From positions 310,001-374,000 of the forward strand of contig NZ_JAPPUY010000003.1 in assembly GCF_026712245.1 (NCBI RefSeq): DNA of 64,000 nt, written 5' to 3'. Below, one piece after another: positions 1 to 9,265 of this stretch. The DNA is from Roseateles hydrophilus. Lineage in GTDB: Bacteria; Pseudomonadota; Gammaproteobacteria; Burkholderiales; Burkholderiaceae_C. The translations under genes and the position numbers were made by a program. The number at the start of each line of letters is the position of its first letter. The first letter of the stretch is position 1. The notes below the pieces were generated by a model. The model was not told the origin of the DNA and ran no database searches. It saw nothing but the letters and a program-made list of their open reading frames with translations.

Positions 1-1642
1 TCGTGGCGGTGGGCAGATGTTGTGGTGGATGGTCGGTGCATCCACCTTCATGACGCAGTTTTCAGCCTGGACGTTTACAGGCGCGGCGGGCAAAGCCTAT
101 TCGGATGGCTTGACCGCAATCGCGGTGTTTATCGGGAACGTGGTGGCGTTTGGCGTGTCGTGGCTCTGGTTTGCTGCGCGCATGCGCCAGATTCGCGTGG
201 ACACGCCCACGGAAGGCGTGCGCCGGCGCTTCGGGCCGGCGAATGAACAGTTCTTCACCTGGGCCATCCTGCCCCTGTCCGTCATCAACGCGGGTTTGTG
301 GCTGAACAGCCTGTCCATTTTTGTGGCGGCGGTGTTCAAGGTCGACATTGGCATGACGATTTGGGTGACCGGCTTGGTCGTCCTCTTTGTGTCGCTGTTG
401 AGCGGCGCCTGGGGTGTCGTGGCCAGCGATTTTGTGCAGGCCCTGATCGTTGCCGTGCTGTCGGTGGCATGCGCGGTGGTGGCGCTGGTTCAGGTGGGTG
501 GGGTTGGCGCCATGACGGCCAACTTTCCCAGTGGTTTTGTCAGCGGCCCCGACATGAACTTTCCGCTGATGGTGGTGGGCACGTTCCTGTTCTTCATCGT
601 CAAACAGATGCAAAGCATCAACAACCTGCAGGAGTCGGGCCGATTCTTGTGCGCCAAGGACTCTCGCCATGCCAGCAAGGCGGCGCTGATGGCCATGGTG
701 CTGATGCTGTTGGGCGCCTTCATCTGGTTTATCCCGCCATGGGTGAGTGCGTCCTTGTTGCCCGATGCTGCAACGGTGCATGCCGACGCCCTGGGGGGCA
801 AGGCCGGTGATGCCGTCTATCTGGTCTTCACCGAACGCTACATGCCCTTGGGCACGGTGGGTTTGTTGCTGGCGGGATTGTTTGCGGCAACGATGAGTTC
901 CATGGATTCAGCGCTCAATCGCAATTCCGGCATCTTCGTGCGCAGTTTTTACAAACCCATCCTCGCGCGCAACCGCGAGGTATCGGACGCCAGCTTGCTG
1001 CGCGTGGGGCAGGTGGTCACCGTCGTCAACGGCATTCTGGTGATCTTGATGGCGCAGTTTTATCAGTCGCTGTCGCACCTGTCGTTGTTTGAAATCATGA
1101 TGCAGGTTGGCACCTTGCTGCAGTCTCCCATCCTCGTGCCGCTGTTTTTCGGCATGTTCATTCGGCGCACGCCGACATGGGTGCCCTGGGTCACGGTTCT
1201 GGTTGGCCTGGCGGTGTCGTGGATGCTGGTGACTTGGCTGAAACCATCCTTGGTGGGCGAATGGTTGGGCGTGAGTTTCACGAAGCGCGAGGCAGGCGAT
1301 CTCTCGCTGATGTTGAACATCACGGCGCACCTGCTGCTGACGGGGGGATTCTTCTGTTTGACCACGCTGTTCTACAAACGCGAGGAAAATGCAGTCCAGC
1401 ACGCCACGGATGAATTCTTTCGGGATTTGGAGCGCCCGGAAGTTTCTGATGACACGCCGACTCAGGCAGACTTGAACCAGCGCAATAAGCTGGGCGATAT
1501 CGTGACCGTGGGCGGTCTCGGGATGTTTGCGATGGTGTTGATCCCGAATCCGACGTGGGGGCGTTTGACGTTCCTGCTGTGTGCCTTGAGCGTGCTCGCG
1601 ATCGGCCTGCTCTTGAAGCGCAGTGCGCGGGTCAGGGTTTAG
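1..1642 (+). CDS. Sodium:solute symporter (SSS family), 5' end outside the window
   Basis: Inner-membrane secondary transporter that would import a solute with Na+; the substrate cannot be told from sequence. The reading frame is open to the left edge (first full codon at base 2), and residues just before the first ATG (RGGGQ, then MLWWMVGAS) fit the conserved start of SSS helix 2. The ATG at 17 is therefore probably internal and the gene is 5'-partial. About 540 residues are visible with roughly a dozen hydrophobic segments, including a GAWGVVASDFVQ region and a MSSMDSALN motif typical of SSS proteins. The C-terminal hydrophilic loop (around residues 450-500) precedes a last pair of membrane segments. 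Family call is secure; substrate unknown. Confidence 0.85.
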   Translation, partial: RGGGQMLWWMVGASTFMTQFSAWTFTGAAGKAYSDGLTAIAVFIGNVVAFGVSWLWFAARMRQIRVDTPTEGVRRRFGPANEQFFTWAILPLSVINAGLWLNSLSIFVAAVFKVDIGMTIWVTGLVVLFVSLLSGAWGVVASDFVQALIVAVLSVACAVVALVQVGGVGAMTANFPSGFVSGPDMNFPLMVVGTFLFFIVKQMQSINNLQESGRFLCAKDSRHASKAALMAMVLMLLGAFIWFIPPWVSASLLPDAATVHADALGGKAGDAVYLVFTERYMPLGTVGLLLAGLFAATMSSMDSALNRNSGIFVRSFYKPILARNREVSDASLLRVGQVVTVVNGILVILMAQFYQSLSHLSLFEIMMQVGTLLQSPILVPLFFGMFIRRTPTWVPWVTVLVGLAVSWMLVTWLKPSLVGEWLGVSFTKREAGDLSLMLNITAHLLLTGGFFCLTTLFYKREENAVQHATDEFFRDLERPEVSDDTPTQADLNQRNKLGDIVTVGGLGMFAMVLIPNPTWGRLTFLLCALSVLAIGLLLKRSARVRV

Positions 1643-1816
1643 GGCGCCTGCCACTGCGAAGCGCAAGCGGCGTGCTTGCTGCTTGTGCAGAGCTTCTTCT
1701 CCACCATCACCAGCTTTGGCACGCCGCTGGACATCACGCTGGCGTCGCTGAAGGTGGAGCACCTGTTTCCGTCGGATGAGGTCACGCGGGCGGCGTTGGC
1801 GGAGGGGTTGGGTTGA
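1643..1816 (+). pseudogene. C-terminal remnant of an XRE-type regulator (MmyB-like ligand-binding domain)
   Basis: Directly after the symporter stop, in the same frame, about 57 codons run without a stop to TGA 1814-1816. The part after base 1688 reads like protein, with STITSFGTPLDITL followed by LFPSDEVTRA. This resembles the end of the MmyB-type ligand-binding domain of helix-turn-helix regulators, which characteristically has a 'T.GTP.DIT..EL..E..FP.D..T' pattern. There is no start codon, no HTH and no upstream domain, so it would be a stranded 3' fragment. The family match is from memory of the motif and is tentative. The rest of this gap, 1817-1960, holds an 11-base G run (1905-1915) and nothing else I can identify. 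Confidence 0.4.
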
Positions 1817-1960
1817 GGGGGGATGACGCCGAGCCTGTCGGTTGCGGTGAACGCCGTGAACCTCAACCCAGGTGCCCGGGTGACCAGGTGGCAGGTCGAT
1901 GGTTGGGGGGGGGGGCGCGAGCTCACCCCAAGCTGCGAGTCACGCGCTGATTGCAGCGCA

Positions 1961-4900
1961 TCACGGCGCAGCCTTCTTGTCCACCACCACGATCTCCCCT
2001 TCGGCCTTGCCCACCCCCCGCACCTCCGGCCGGTACATGTCCTCCGCAAACGTCGCCGGCACGACGTAGCGCCCGGGCGTGACAACGCGCACCAGGTAGA
2101 ACAGGTCCAGTGGTGAACCCAGCCGCGCGGCGGCGACGAAGCGGTCGTCGCGGTACTCGGTGTGGACGATGCGTTCGTTGGCATTGGCCTGCGCCACGTT
2201 GACGCCTTCCACCGCGAACTCGCCGGCCTGCGGGCCCTGGCTGAGGTTGAGGTTCTCGATCTCGAAGCCGGCGGGGATGCGGTCCACCACCAGGCCGTCC
2301 TTGATGGCCTGGGTGGCTTTCACGCGCAGGCGCACGACGAGCATCTCGCCGGTGCTGAACTGCCGCGTGGCCACGGGCTTGCCGTCGGTGGTGAACAGCG
2401 TGCGTTCCACCGAGATGCGCTCGGCGCTGGGCGCCAGCGGCTTGATGGGGTAGCCCTGGGCGGTGATGTCCAGGTAGAGCGGCTTGTCGCCGTCGTTCTT
2501 CAGCGCGAGGCCGGCGCGCAGCTGCCCGACGTCGAAGCTCTGCTGCCCGTTGCCGCTGCCGGCCCAGGCGTCGACCTTGGGGCCGACGGTGAGCGTGGTC
2601 TTCCAGCGGTCGTCCTTGCCGGCGCCTTGTGTGGCGGCCTGCACGGCCAGGAACAGCGCCAGCCGCTCCTGCGTGGAGTAGTGGCTGCGCTGGCGGAAGT
2701 CGTCGGCCAGGTCGAACAGCAGGTTCTCGCGCTTGTCGTGCGCCACCTGGTGGCGCAGCAGCAGCGCATACGCCATGGCGCGGTCGCGGATGCGGGAGCC
2801 GTAGTCGCCCAGCCATGGGCCCCAGCCGGCGTCGTCGGGCTGGTAGCCGTAGGGGCGGGCCATGGCGTCGTCCAGCGCGGCCTGGGCGCGGGTCTGGTCG
2901 CCCATCAGCTTCAGCGCGAGGGACAGCTGCACCAGCGGCAGCGGGCTCAGGGCGCTTGCGCGGTGCTTGTCGTGCAGCGTGCGCAGCGTGGCCAGCGGCG
3001 CCTTCTGCTCGCGGGCCAGGATGTAGCCGGCGTGCGCGGCCTCGGCAAAGCGCTGGTGGGCCAGGCGCAGCACCTCGGCCTCGCGGTAGTCGGCGAGGGC
3101 GCCCTTGTTGTTGCGGCGCGGGGCGGCCGGCGGCGTGACCTGCTGGCCGGGGCTGCGCTGAAACTGCTCGGTCAGGCCGCCCAGTGACTTGGCGAGCTGG
3201 GCCTCGGGCACGGCGAAGCCGGCGTCGCGCGCGTCCTGCAGGAAGCCGGTGACGTAGGCGCTGAGCCAGGCTTCGTAGGGGTTGTCGGCCGCCCACAGGC
3301 CGTAGCCGCCGCGCGCCTGCTGCAGGCCGGCGAGCCGGGCGAAGGCGCCTTCCAGCCGCTTGGCGCGCTCGTCGCGCGGCACGGGCGTCAGGCCCCAGCG
3401 CTGGGCGGCGGCGTCGTCGATGAAGAGCAGCGGGTAGGCGCTGGAGGTGGTCTGCTCCAGGCAGCCATAGGGGTAGGTGAGCAGGCCGCGCACCTGGGCC
3501 TGGATGTCGATGGGCGGCGTGTTGGCCACGCTCAGCGCCAGCGTGGCGGAGCCGGGCCAGTAGGCGTCCAGCAGCGCGCGGTCCACGGCCTGCGTGGCGC
3601 CGGGCTCCAGGCGGATGCGGCGGCTGTCGCGCGTCAGCGGCGTGACGGGCTGCACCTGCAGCGCGGCCCCGCGCACCAGGCTCAAGGGCCCGGCGCTGAC
3701 GGTGAGCTTGAGCGGTGCCAGGCCGTAGGCGTCCAGCGCCTCGGCCTGGAAGCGCAGGATGTGGCGCTGCTTGTCGGCGAGCTTGATGCTGTCGGTCGCG
3801 CCGGTGACCCGCACGGGCCCGGTGGCCGACAGCGCCACGCGCACCTCCTGCGACGCGCCGCTGAGGTTGGTGACGTCCACGGCCAGCGTGGCCTTGTCGC
3901 CGGGGGCGATGAAGCGCGGCATGTTGAGCTCGGCCACCAGCGGCGCGGCGACGACGGTGTCGGCCTGCGTGCTGCCGTAGCTGTCGGCACTGCTGACGAC
4001 GGCCATCAGCCGCAGCGTGCCGTTGAAGTCGGGCAGCTTGACGGGCACGCTGGCCTCGCCCTTGGCGTCCAGCACGACGGGGCCGCTGAACACATCCACC
4101 AGCAGCAGCTTGCGCGGCAGGCTTTGCGTGTCGCGCTTGCCGGCGTCGCCGCCGAAGCGCTGCTGCGCGGTGTTGCCGTCCATCTTCTCGATGAGGCGGC
4201 CGTAGAGGTCCAGCAGGTCGGCGCCATAGCGGTGCTTGCCGAAGAAGAAGTCGGCCGGGTCGGGCGTCTTGAAGTGGGTGATGCTGAGGATGCCCAGGTC
4301 TACGGCCGACAGCGTCACCACGGCGCTCTTGCCGGCCAGCTGGGGCACCTTGACCTTGACCGGCAGCGTGGTGGAGGGCTGTGTCTTGGTCGGTGCCTCC
4401 AGCGCCACCTTGAGCTTGCGGTCCTCGCGGTACAGCGGCAGGTGCACCAGGCCCAGCGCGCGGGCCGGTGTCACGCGGTCGCCCTGGCTGCCAGGGCGGA
4501 AGGCGGCCACGGTCACGTACAGGTCGTTGCGCGCCCAGGCGGCATCGACCGGGATGTCCAGCTCGGTGCCCGAGGCCTTCACGCCGACGCGCCGGCTCCA
4601 CAGCACGCGGTCGCCTTCCACGGTGACGATGGCCTCGCCGTCGTGCGGCGGCTTGAGGGTGAGCTTGGCGGTGTCGCCCGGCTTGAAGGGCGCGCCCTTG
4701 AGCTGCAGCTGCACGCGGTCGGGGCGGTTGCCGATGTCGTCGGCGTCCTGCGCCCCGTAGCCGGCGTAGAAGCCGTAGCGCAGCGTCTGCCGGGTGGCCG
4801 GGTCCTCGATCTCCAGCCGGTAGCGGCCCCACTTCACGGGCAGGCTGACGGTGGTCTTGGCGCTGAGGTTGAGCGTGCGGGCCTCGACGAGCTCGTCCGT

Positions 4901-7051
4901 GGTGTTGAAGCCGGAGTGCCAGCCGCGGCCCTCGTCATAGCGCCAGTACCACTGGCGCTCCTCGTAGGTGAGGGTGAGCTTCAAGTCCCTGGCGGGCTTG
5001 AAGGCGCCGGTGGCGTCCACACGCTGCAGCTCGAAGCCGGCCAGGCCGCCCTCGGGTGCGACATGGCGGTCGAACAGCGGCCGCACGGCGACGAGCGCGG
5101 GCGCCGGCCACCACGTGCGCTCCAGGCTGCGCACGACGGGCCGGCCGCCGCTCTCCAGCAGGCTGAACGCGCCGCGCACGCGCATGGGCGAGCGGCGCTC
5201 GGCCAGGTTGGCGCTGAGCTGCACGGTGGTCTGGCCACTGTCGTCCAGCGTCTGCTCACCCAGGTCCTGGCGCGCGCGGGCCTTGTCGTCGGCAAAGTCG
5301 CCGAACACATAGCCCGGCAGCTTCTGCGGCAGCGGGTTGGCCAGGCGCTCGGTGGCCACCGTGGCCTGCAGCGTGTTGCCGGCCGCGGGGGCGCCGTAGA
5401 GGTAGTCGCCCTGCACCTGCACGGGCAGGCTGACCTCACCCTGCAGCGGCGCCTCGGGCGCCGTCAGCGTGAGCTTCATGCGCTCGGGCAGGAACTCCTC
5501 CACCTTGAAGGCCCACTGCGCATCGGGGGTCTTTGCGGCCGGGTCCACGCGTGCTTGCAGCGTCCAGCCGCCGGTGGGCGCGTCGGCCGGCAGCGCAACG
5601 GTGTGCTGAAAGTAGCCTGTACCGGTCTTGCCGGGTTGCACCAGTTGCTCGACGAGCTTGCTGCCGTCCGGCTTCTTGACGGTGAGCGTCAGCGGCAGCA
5701 GCTTGGCCGGCAGGCGGCCGTCGGCGTCACGCGACAGCACCGACACCTGGAAGCTCTCGCCGGGGCGGTACAGGTCGCGGCCGGCGTAGACGAAGAGCTT
5801 GTTGCTGCGCGAGGGGTGGCCGGTGGCGTCGAACTCGCTGAGGTCCAGCGCCGCGTCGCGCAGCGACAGCACCGACATCTCGCGCCCCTGGCGGGCGAGC
5901 ACGGCGCGGGCCTTGTCGCTGCTGCCCTGGAACACCGCATGGCCGTTGCCGTCGGTCTGGGCCTGGGCCAGCGCCTGGCCGGTCTCGTCCACCAGGCTGA
6001 GCTCGATGCCGCCGAGCGCGCGGCCGTTCTTCAGCGAGGTGGTGAACACGTCCAGCTGCGCGGCGTGGCGGCGCAGGTGCAGGCCGATGTCGGTGACGTA
6101 GTAGTGCGTGACCTGGTAGTCCCAGCCGAAGCGGCCGGGCTGGCTCATGATCGCCACGTAGACGCCGGGCTCCTGCAGCGCCTTGATTTTCTCGACCGGC
6201 AGGAAGCTGACGTTGCGGCGGTTGGGCCGCTCGTCGGTCTTGAAGCGGGTGAGGTAGACGCTGTCGGTCATCTCGCGCAGCTCGTCCAGCACCCAGCCGC
6301 CCACGGTGCCCTTGAGGCGGCGCTGGTTGTCGCCCCAGCCGTCGTAGTAGGCGCCTTCGTCGTCGGCGTTGTCCCGCCCCTGGCGCTCGCGCCGCCCGCT
6401 CACCTGCTCCAGGAAGGCCGGCAGCGAGGCCGGCTTCACGCGCAGGAACTGCACGTCCACCTCGGGCGTGTTGATGCTGACCACCGGCAGGCCGCCGTTC
6501 TGGCCGGCTGGCAGCACCAGGCCGCGGCTGGCGAAGTAGAAGCTGGCCGGCATGGCCTCGCTGGCGGCCTCGCAGGTCTGCGGCGTGGCCAGTTTGGCGC
6601 CCGAGCGCGACGCCAGGCCGGCGTTCATCGTGATGCGGTAGGCGCGCTCCGGCGTGACGTAGGGCAGGTAGAGCACGCGCGGGTTGTCGCCCAGCACCCA
6701 GCGCGCCGCCAGCGGCTTGAAGCTGGCGGGGTCGGCCGGCGCGGCCTTGGACGAAGAGTCGTTGGGGTCGGCCTTGTCGCCGGGCGTGCCTTCGGCGGCG
6801 CTCAGCAGCGCGCCGAAGTCCTGCCGGCGGTCCAGCGCCTGCGTGAACATCACGGCGATGGCGGGCGAGCCGTCCAGCAGCCGCGCCTTGCACTCGGTGA
6901 ACGCGAAAGCCGCTTCCTCGGCGCCGATCTCGGCGCTGCTGGGCAGGCCGGGCTGTCGGAAGTGCTGCCACGCGAGGGTGCCCGCCACGGCCACACCGGC
7001 CACCACCACCGCCGCTGCGGCGGCCTTCACGACGCTGGAAGCCATCACCAT
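1961..7051 (-). CDS. Bacterial alpha-2-macroglobulin, membrane-anchored, thioester type
   Basis: 1696 residues, the size of the large YfhM-type bacterial alpha-2-macroglobulins. These trap periplasmic proteases through a reactive thioester and are thought to protect a breached envelope. Residues 7-25 form an uncleaved-looking N-terminal membrane anchor, without a lipobox, unlike E. coli YfhM. The middle carries repeated macroglobulin-type beta domains and the thioester motif CLEQ lies at Cys1197-Gln1200 within YPYGCLEQTTSS, so the reactive centre is intact. The thioester/complement-like helical domain follows, and the C-terminus has the receptor-binding-like domain. The usual partner pbpC (penicillin-binding protein 1C) is not next to it. 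ATG 7051 is used; a second ATG lies two codons later. Confidence 0.92.
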   Translation of the reverse strand: MVMASSVVKAAAAAVVVAGVAVAGTLAWQHFRQPGLPSSAEIGAEEAAFAFTECKARLLDGSPAIAVMFTQALDRRQDFGALLSAAEGTPGDKADPNDSSSKAAPADPASFKPLAARWVLGDNPRVLYLPYVTPERAYRITMNAGLASRSGAKLATPQTCEAASEAMPASFYFASRGLVLPAGQNGGLPVVSINTPEVDVQFLRVKPASLPAFLEQVSGRRERQGRDNADDEGAYYDGWGDNQRRLKGTVGGWVLDELREMTDSVYLTRFKTDERPNRRNVSFLPVEKIKALQEPGVYVAIMSQPGRFGWDYQVTHYYVTDIGLHLRRHAAQLDVFTTSLKNGRALGGIELSLVDETGQALAQAQTDGNGHAVFQGSSDKARAVLARQGREMSVLSLRDAALDLSEFDATGHPSRSNKLFVYAGRDLYRPGESFQVSVLSRDADGRLPAKLLPLTLTVKKPDGSKLVEQLVQPGKTGTGYFQHTVALPADAPTGGWTLQARVDPAAKTPDAQWAFKVEEFLPERMKLTLTAPEAPLQGEVSLPVQVQGDYLYGAPAAGNTLQATVATERLANPLPQKLPGYVFGDFADDKARARQDLGEQTLDDSGQTTVQLSANLAERRSPMRVRGAFSLLESGGRPVVRSLERTWWPAPALVAVRPLFDRHVAPEGGLAGFELQRVDATGAFKPARDLKLTLTYEERQWYWRYDEGRGWHSGFNTTDELVEARTLNLSAKTTVSLPVKWGRYRLEIEDPATRQTLRYGFYAGYGAQDADDIGNRPDRVQLQLKGAPFKPGDTAKLTLKPPHDGEAIVTVEGDRVLWSRRVGVKASGTELDIPVDAAWARNDLYVTVAAFRPGSQGDRVTPARALGLVHLPLYREDRKLKVALEAPTKTQPSTTLPVKVKVPQLAGKSAVVTLSAVDLGILSITHFKTPDPADFFFGKHRYGADLLDLYGRLIEKMDGNTAQQRFGGDAGKRDTQSLPRKLLLVDVFSGPVVLDAKGEASVPVKLPDFNGTLRLMAVVSSADSYGSTQADTVVAAPLVAELNMPRFIAPGDKATLAVDVTNLSGASQEVRVALSATGPVRVTGATDSIKLADKQRHILRFQAEALDAYGLAPLKLTVSAGPLSLVRGAALQVQPVTPLTRDSRRIRLEPGATQAVDRALLDAYWPGSATLALSVANTPPIDIQAQVRGLLTYPYGCLEQTTSSAYPLLFIDDAAAQRWGLTPVPRDERAKRLEGAFARLAGLQQARGGYGLWAADNPYEAWLSAYVTGFLQDARDAGFAVPEAQLAKSLGGLTEQFQRSPGQQVTPPAAPRRNNKGALADYREAEVLRLAHQRFAEAAHAGYILAREQKAPLATLRTLHDKHRASALSPLPLVQLSLALKLMGDQTRAQAALDDAMARPYGYQPDDAGWGPWLGDYGSRIRDRAMAYALLLRHQVAHDKRENLLFDLADDFRQRSHYSTQERLALFLAVQAATQGAGKDDRWKTTLTVGPKVDAWAGSGNGQQSFDVGQLRAGLALKNDGDKPLYLDITAQGYPIKPLAPSAERISVERTLFTTDGKPVATRQFSTGEMLVVRLRVKATQAIKDGLVVDRIPAGFEIENLNLSQGPQAGEFAVEGVNVAQANANERIVHTEYRDDRFVAAARLGSPLDLFYLVRVVTPGRYVVPATFAEDMYRPEVRGVGKAEGEIVVVDKKAAP

Positions 7052-7367
7052 CCCCTGCTGAGTGCGGGGCGAGTGTAGGGAGGCTGGACGGGCGCTCGGC
7101 CGGGTCAGATTCCCCAGGTTGGGGATGGCGGCTCAGCGCTGCGGCGTCTGCATGGCCAGCGGCTCATCGAGCAGGGGCCGGTGCGTCTCGCTCAGCGGCA
7201 CGAGCACGCCCAGCAGCGCCGCGATGAGCGCGGCGCCGAGGCGGAGGCGGGCGGGCGAGAACATGGCTGCATGGTGAGCCAAGGCCACGCGCAGCGGTCC
7301 CCCTAGGTTGCAGGTGATTGCTGACGGCGTGGTGGCAGCAGCCTGCGCGGTCAGTGCGCTGGTGGCG
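7052..7367. other. Intergenic region with one doubtful small ORF
   Basis: Between the macroglobulin start and the stop of livM. The only coding candidate is a 43-codon minus-strand frame (7133-7264, ATG at 7264) with a hydrophobic N-terminus (MFSPARLRLGAALIAALLG). It has no Shine-Dalgarno sequence and no family I recognise. A short inverted repeat TCCCC-AGGTT-GGGGA lies near 7108-7122. No convincing terminator with a T run was seen. Confidence 0.3.
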
Positions 7368-8351
7368 TCAGCGGGCAGCGGCGGGCCGGCGCTTGTCCCA
7401 CAGCGCCATGGCCTCGCCCACCAGGCCACGGCGGAAGGCCAGCACGCAGACGATGAAGATCAGGCCGGTGACCAGGCTGACCGACTCGCCCAGGCCATTG
7501 AACCAGGCCACGCCGGTGGTGTCGGCCAGCCACTTGCCGGCGTCGCCGATCTTGTTTTCCAGCGCGATGATGACCAGCGCGCCCACCATGGGGCCCACCA
7601 GCGTGCCCATGCCGCCCACCAGCGTCATCAGGATGACGAGGCCGGAGGTGGTCCAGATCGCGTCGGTCAGCGTGGCGAAGCCCAGCGTCAGCGTTTTGGT
7701 GGCGCCGGCCAGGCCGGCCAGGCCGGCGGACAGCACGAAGGCCAGCAGCTTGAAGTGGGCCGTGTCATAGCCCAGCGAGGTGGCGCGGGCCTCGTTCTCG
7801 CGGATGCTGGTGAGCACCTGGCCGAAGGGCGAATGCACGATGCGGTAGATCAGCCAGAACGCGGCGATGAAGATGCCCAGCACGACGTAGTACAGCGTCA
7901 GGTCGCTGCTGAGGTCCAGCCCCAGGAAGCTGCCGCGCGGCACGCTCTGCAGGCCGTCCTCGCCGCCGGTGAACGGCGCCTGCAGGAAGAAGAAGTACAG
8001 CATCTGCGCCAGCGCCAGCGTGATCATCGAGAAGTAGATGCCCGAGCGGCGGATGGCCAGCAGCCCGAACACCAGGCCCACGCCGGCCGCGGCCAGCGCG
8101 CCGACGACCAGGCCCACCGGCGTGGGCAGGCCCCAGACCTTGAGCGCATGGCCGCACACATAGGCCGCCGTGCCCAGGAAGGCGGCATGGCCGAAGGACA
8201 GCAGGCCGGTGAAGCCCACCAGCAGGTTGAAGGCGCAGGCGAACAGCGCGTAGCACAGCACCTTCATGACGAAGATGGGATAGGCGCCCAGCGCGGGCAG
8301 CAGCGCGATGCCGACGAAGAGCGCGGCGTAGCCGATGAGCTTGGGGTTCAT
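7368..8351 (-). CDS. livM: Branched-chain amino acid type ABC importer, permease LivM (system 1)
   Basis: Second transmembrane subunit of a Liv/HAAT-family importer; pairs with LivH in the inner membrane. 327 residues with about ten hydrophobic helices. The family blocks are present: LLVGFTGLLSFGHAAFLG near the N-terminus, FFLQAPFTGGEDGL, SPFGQVLTSIRENEARATSLGY (the coupling region that docks on the ATPase) and LVGGMGTLVGP. ATG 8349-8351 overlaps the livH stop (TGATG), so the two permeases are translationally coupled. It is the last gene of the run livG-livF-livK-livH-livM. The substrate is not fixed by sequence: this family carries amino acids, amides, urea or aromatic acids. Confidence 0.93.
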   Translation of the reverse strand: MNPKLIGYAALFVGIALLPALGAYPIFVMKVLCYALFACAFNLLVGFTGLLSFGHAAFLGTAAYVCGHALKVWGLPTPVGLVVGALAAAGVGLVFGLLAIRRSGIYFSMITLALAQMLYFFFLQAPFTGGEDGLQSVPRGSFLGLDLSSDLTLYYVVLGIFIAAFWLIYRIVHSPFGQVLTSIRENEARATSLGYDTAHFKLLAFVLSAGLAGLAGATKTLTLGFATLTDAIWTTSGLVILMTLVGGMGTLVGPMVGALVIIALENKIGDAGKWLADTTGVAWFNGLGESVSLVTGLIFIVCVLAFRRGLVGEAMALWDKRRPAAAR

Positions 8352-9238
8352 CACTTCTCTTTTCCGAACAGGCCCGCCGGACGCACGAGCAGCACGATGG
8401 CCATGACGACGAACACGACGGTGTTGGACGCCTCGGGGTAGAACACCTTGGTCAGCCCTTCGATGATGCCCAGACCCAGGCCGGTGACGATGGAGCCGAG
8501 GATGGAGCCCATGCCGCCGATCACCACCACGGCGAACACCACGATGATGAGGTTGCTGCCCATCAGCGCCGACACCTGCAGGATGGGCGCGGCCAGCACG
8601 CCCGCGAAGGCGGCCAGCGCCACGCCACCGGCGTAGGTCAGCGTCACCATCGCCGGCACGTTGATGCCGAAGGCCTGCACGAGCTTGGGGTTCTCGGTGC
8701 CGGCGCGCAGCTTGGCGCCCAGCGAGGTCTTCTCGATCAGCGCCCACACGGCGAGGCACACCACCAGCGAGGCCACCACCACCCAGGCGCGGTAGTTGGG
8801 CAGGATCATGAAGCCCAGGTTGGTGGCGCCCTGCAGCTGCTCGGGCACCGAGTAGGGCTGGCCCGACACGCCGTAGAAGCTGCGGAACACGCCCTCGATG
8901 ACCAGCGTGATGCCGAAGGTCAGCAGCAGGCCGTAGAGGTGGTCCAGCTTGTAGAGCCACTGCAGCATGGTGCGCTCGATGACGATGCCCAACGCGCCGA
9001 CCAGCAGCGGCGCCAGGCCCAGCATGACCCAGTAGTTCAGCCCCAGCAGGTCCATGCCCATCCACGCCAGGAAGGCGCCCATCATGTACAGCGCCCCGTG
9101 GGCGAAGTTGATGATGTTGAGCATGCCGAAGATGACCGCCAGGCCCAGCGACAGCATCGCGTAGAACGAGCCGTTCACCAGGCCGAGCAGCAGCTGCCCG
9201 AGCAGGGCAGGCAGGGGGATACCGAACAACTCAGTCAT
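8351..9238 (-). CDS. livH: Branched-chain amino acid type ABC importer, permease LivH (system 1)
   Basis: First transmembrane subunit of the system 1 importer. 295 residues, with NGSFYAMLSLGLAVIFGMLN, INFAHGALYMMGAF and VIGGMGSILGSIVTGL, all standard LivH blocks. The ATG at 9238 is preferred to longer in-frame starts because MTELFGIPLPALLGQ is the normal LivH N-terminus, and the longer version would be translated from the repeat element upstream. A 240-base repeat-containing spacer separates it from the binding-protein gene, which may reduce read-through from livK into livHM. Confidence 0.93.
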   Translation of the reverse strand: MTELFGIPLPALLGQLLLGLVNGSFYAMLSLGLAVIFGMLNIINFAHGALYMMGAFLAWMGMDLLGLNYWVMLGLAPLLVGALGIVIERTMLQWLYKLDHLYGLLLTFGITLVIEGVFRSFYGVSGQPYSVPEQLQGATNLGFMILPNYRAWVVVASLVVCLAVWALIEKTSLGAKLRAGTENPKLVQAFGINVPAMVTLTYAGGVALAAFAGVLAAPILQVSALMGSNLIIVVFAVVVIGGMGSILGSIVTGLGLGIIEGLTKVFYPEASNTVVFVVMAIVLLVRPAGLFGKEK

Positions 9239-9265
9239 GGCATTGGTATTCAGACCCTGGATGCC

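Noticed and set aside
2162-3187. A 341-codon plus-strand frame opposite the C-terminal half of the macroglobulin gene
   Set aside because: Same shadow composition; crosses the thioester domain region of the true gene.
1923-4832. A 969-codon minus-strand frame overlapping the macroglobulin gene in another phase
   Set aside because: Arg/Pro/Gly-rich composition without domains; shadow of the real frame.
3761-7078. An open frame of 1105 codons antisense to the macroglobulin gene
   Set aside because: Its composition (Val/Ala/Gly/Leu-rich, with no folded-domain pattern) is that of a high-GC shadow; the opposite strand has a clear protein family over the whole length.
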